NCBI GenBank assembly: GCA_046538945.1
Contig: JBKHHW010000198.1
Location: 1-5,537, forward strand
DNA: 5,537 nucleotides
Source of the DNA: JAEZKC01 sp046538945
Lineage (GTDB): Bacteria > Fibrobacterota > Chitinivibrionia > Chitinivibrionales > Chitinispirillaceae
Direction of reading: 5' to 3'
The position numbers and the translations under genes were made by a program. The notes under the pieces were generated by a model. It was not told the origin of the DNA. It made no database searches and saw only the letters and a program-made list of their open reading frames with translations. This document shows positions 5,216 to 5,537 of the stretch, one piece after another; positions within the stretch are counted from its first letter, which is position 1; the number at the start of each line of letters is the position of its first letter.

Positions 5216-5537
5216 ATGAAGGCAAATTCTTTCCCCCTCCGGGCAAAATATTCCTCTGCAGCAGTTATGGCTCTGGCGGGCCAGTTCTGCGCTCAAAAAC
5301 AGCAGATGCGGATGAAGATAATTCTGCCTGCCACTTATAAAACTGGTTCGCATGTATACCAATTTCACCACATATATCAGATACCTTCTCCTGACGGTCT
5401 GCTGAGGCATAATGAAGAAGTGTGCTCATCCGGAGCAGAGGTTTCGTGCTGTTTAGGGACTGTTACGTTTAGCGAAGATATACCCTGATGAGCGTATTGA
5501 TGCTGCTTGACGGAGAGTCCTGTTGCCAAGCCGGTTT
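5216..5537 (+). pseudogene. Decayed Rrf2-family transcription regulator (partial)
   Basis: No intact frame encodes a convincing protein, but pieces in three frames appear in the order and spacing of an Rrf2/IscR-type winged-helix regulator. FPLRAKYSSAAVMALA (from about 5231) resembles the first helix (KxRYAxxAxxxLA). TYIRYLLLTV (5370-5399, another frame) resembles the recognition helix (xYLEQILxxL). RSVLIRSRGFVLFRD (5416-5460, third frame) resembles the wing (VxSxRGxxGGYxLxRD). After one TAG, in the same frame, YTLMSVLMLLDGES (to about 5520) resembles the segment ITLxDVIxLLDGxL. Distances between blocks agree with IscR within a few codons except for about ten extra codons between the first two. 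At least two frame changes plus stop codons imply a dead gene. The far C-terminus would lie beyond the window. Similarity is judged by eye, so this is a hypothesis; the usual DNA-binding role, some members using Fe-S clusters, would be lost here. Confidence 0.42.

Noticed and set aside
5186..5410. Minus-strand cysteine-rich frame suggesting a zinc ribbon
   Set aside because: The cysteines are not in CxxC pairs, no ribosome site precedes it, and the opposite strand gives a better explanation as an Rrf2-like relic.
1..5537. CRISPR array, tRNA, rRNA, insertion sequence or integrase
   Set aside because: No regularly spaced long repeats, cloverleaf-like sequence, transposase motif or terminal inverted repeats with target duplications were found on either strand.

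Overview
The window is bacterial chromosomal DNA of moderate G+C content. It carries five intact protein genes, one tiny gene and one probable gene relic. An outer-membrane-type protein with a signal peptide points to a diderm (Gram-negative-type) bacterium. No rRNA, tRNA, transposase or CRISPR array is present, so taxonomy stays open. The small RRM protein fits several diderm phyla (for example Spirochaetota, Fibrobacterota, Cyanobacteria, Proteobacteria), and I do not assign one.

Layout, left to right. (1) 140-1639, minus: malQ-type 4-alpha-glucanotransferase, complete, with all catalytic residues. (2) 1640-1826: divergent intergenic region with a candidate promoter, twin ACCGGT palindromes and three CTGCAG repeats. 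(3) 1827-2105, plus: a 92-aa single-RRM RNA-binding protein. (4) 2106-2220: a structured spacer. (5) 2221-2871, plus: a COG1926-type phosphoribosyltransferase. (6) 2872-3192: non-coding, with inverted repeats including a perfect 10-bp palindromic hairpin. (7) 3193-4029, plus: a secreted protein, probably an outer-membrane beta-barrel. (8) 4030-4502: no gene seen, one terminator-like hairpin. (9) 4503-4832, minus: a four-helix GlpM/DUF3147-type inner-membrane protein. (10) 4920-5099, minus: a 59-aa small gene, well bounded by a Shine-Dalgarno site and stop codons, easily missed by gene finders. (11) 5216-5537, plus: a frame-disrupted stretch that reads like a decayed Rrf2-family transcription regulator running off the window.

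The genes do not form one pathway. MalQ handles maltodextrin/glycogen chains in the cytoplasm, and the RRM protein probably acts on RNA. The phosphoribosyltransferase is a predicted enzyme of unknown substrate. The outer-membrane and GlpM-like proteins belong to the envelope. The spacing suggests mostly single-gene units; the one plausible operon is the 59-aa gene followed by the GlpM-like gene on the minus strand. I see no convincing new defence or mobile system. The items most worth checking are the 59-aa gene, the Rrf2 relic beside it, and the repeats in the leader of the RRM gene.
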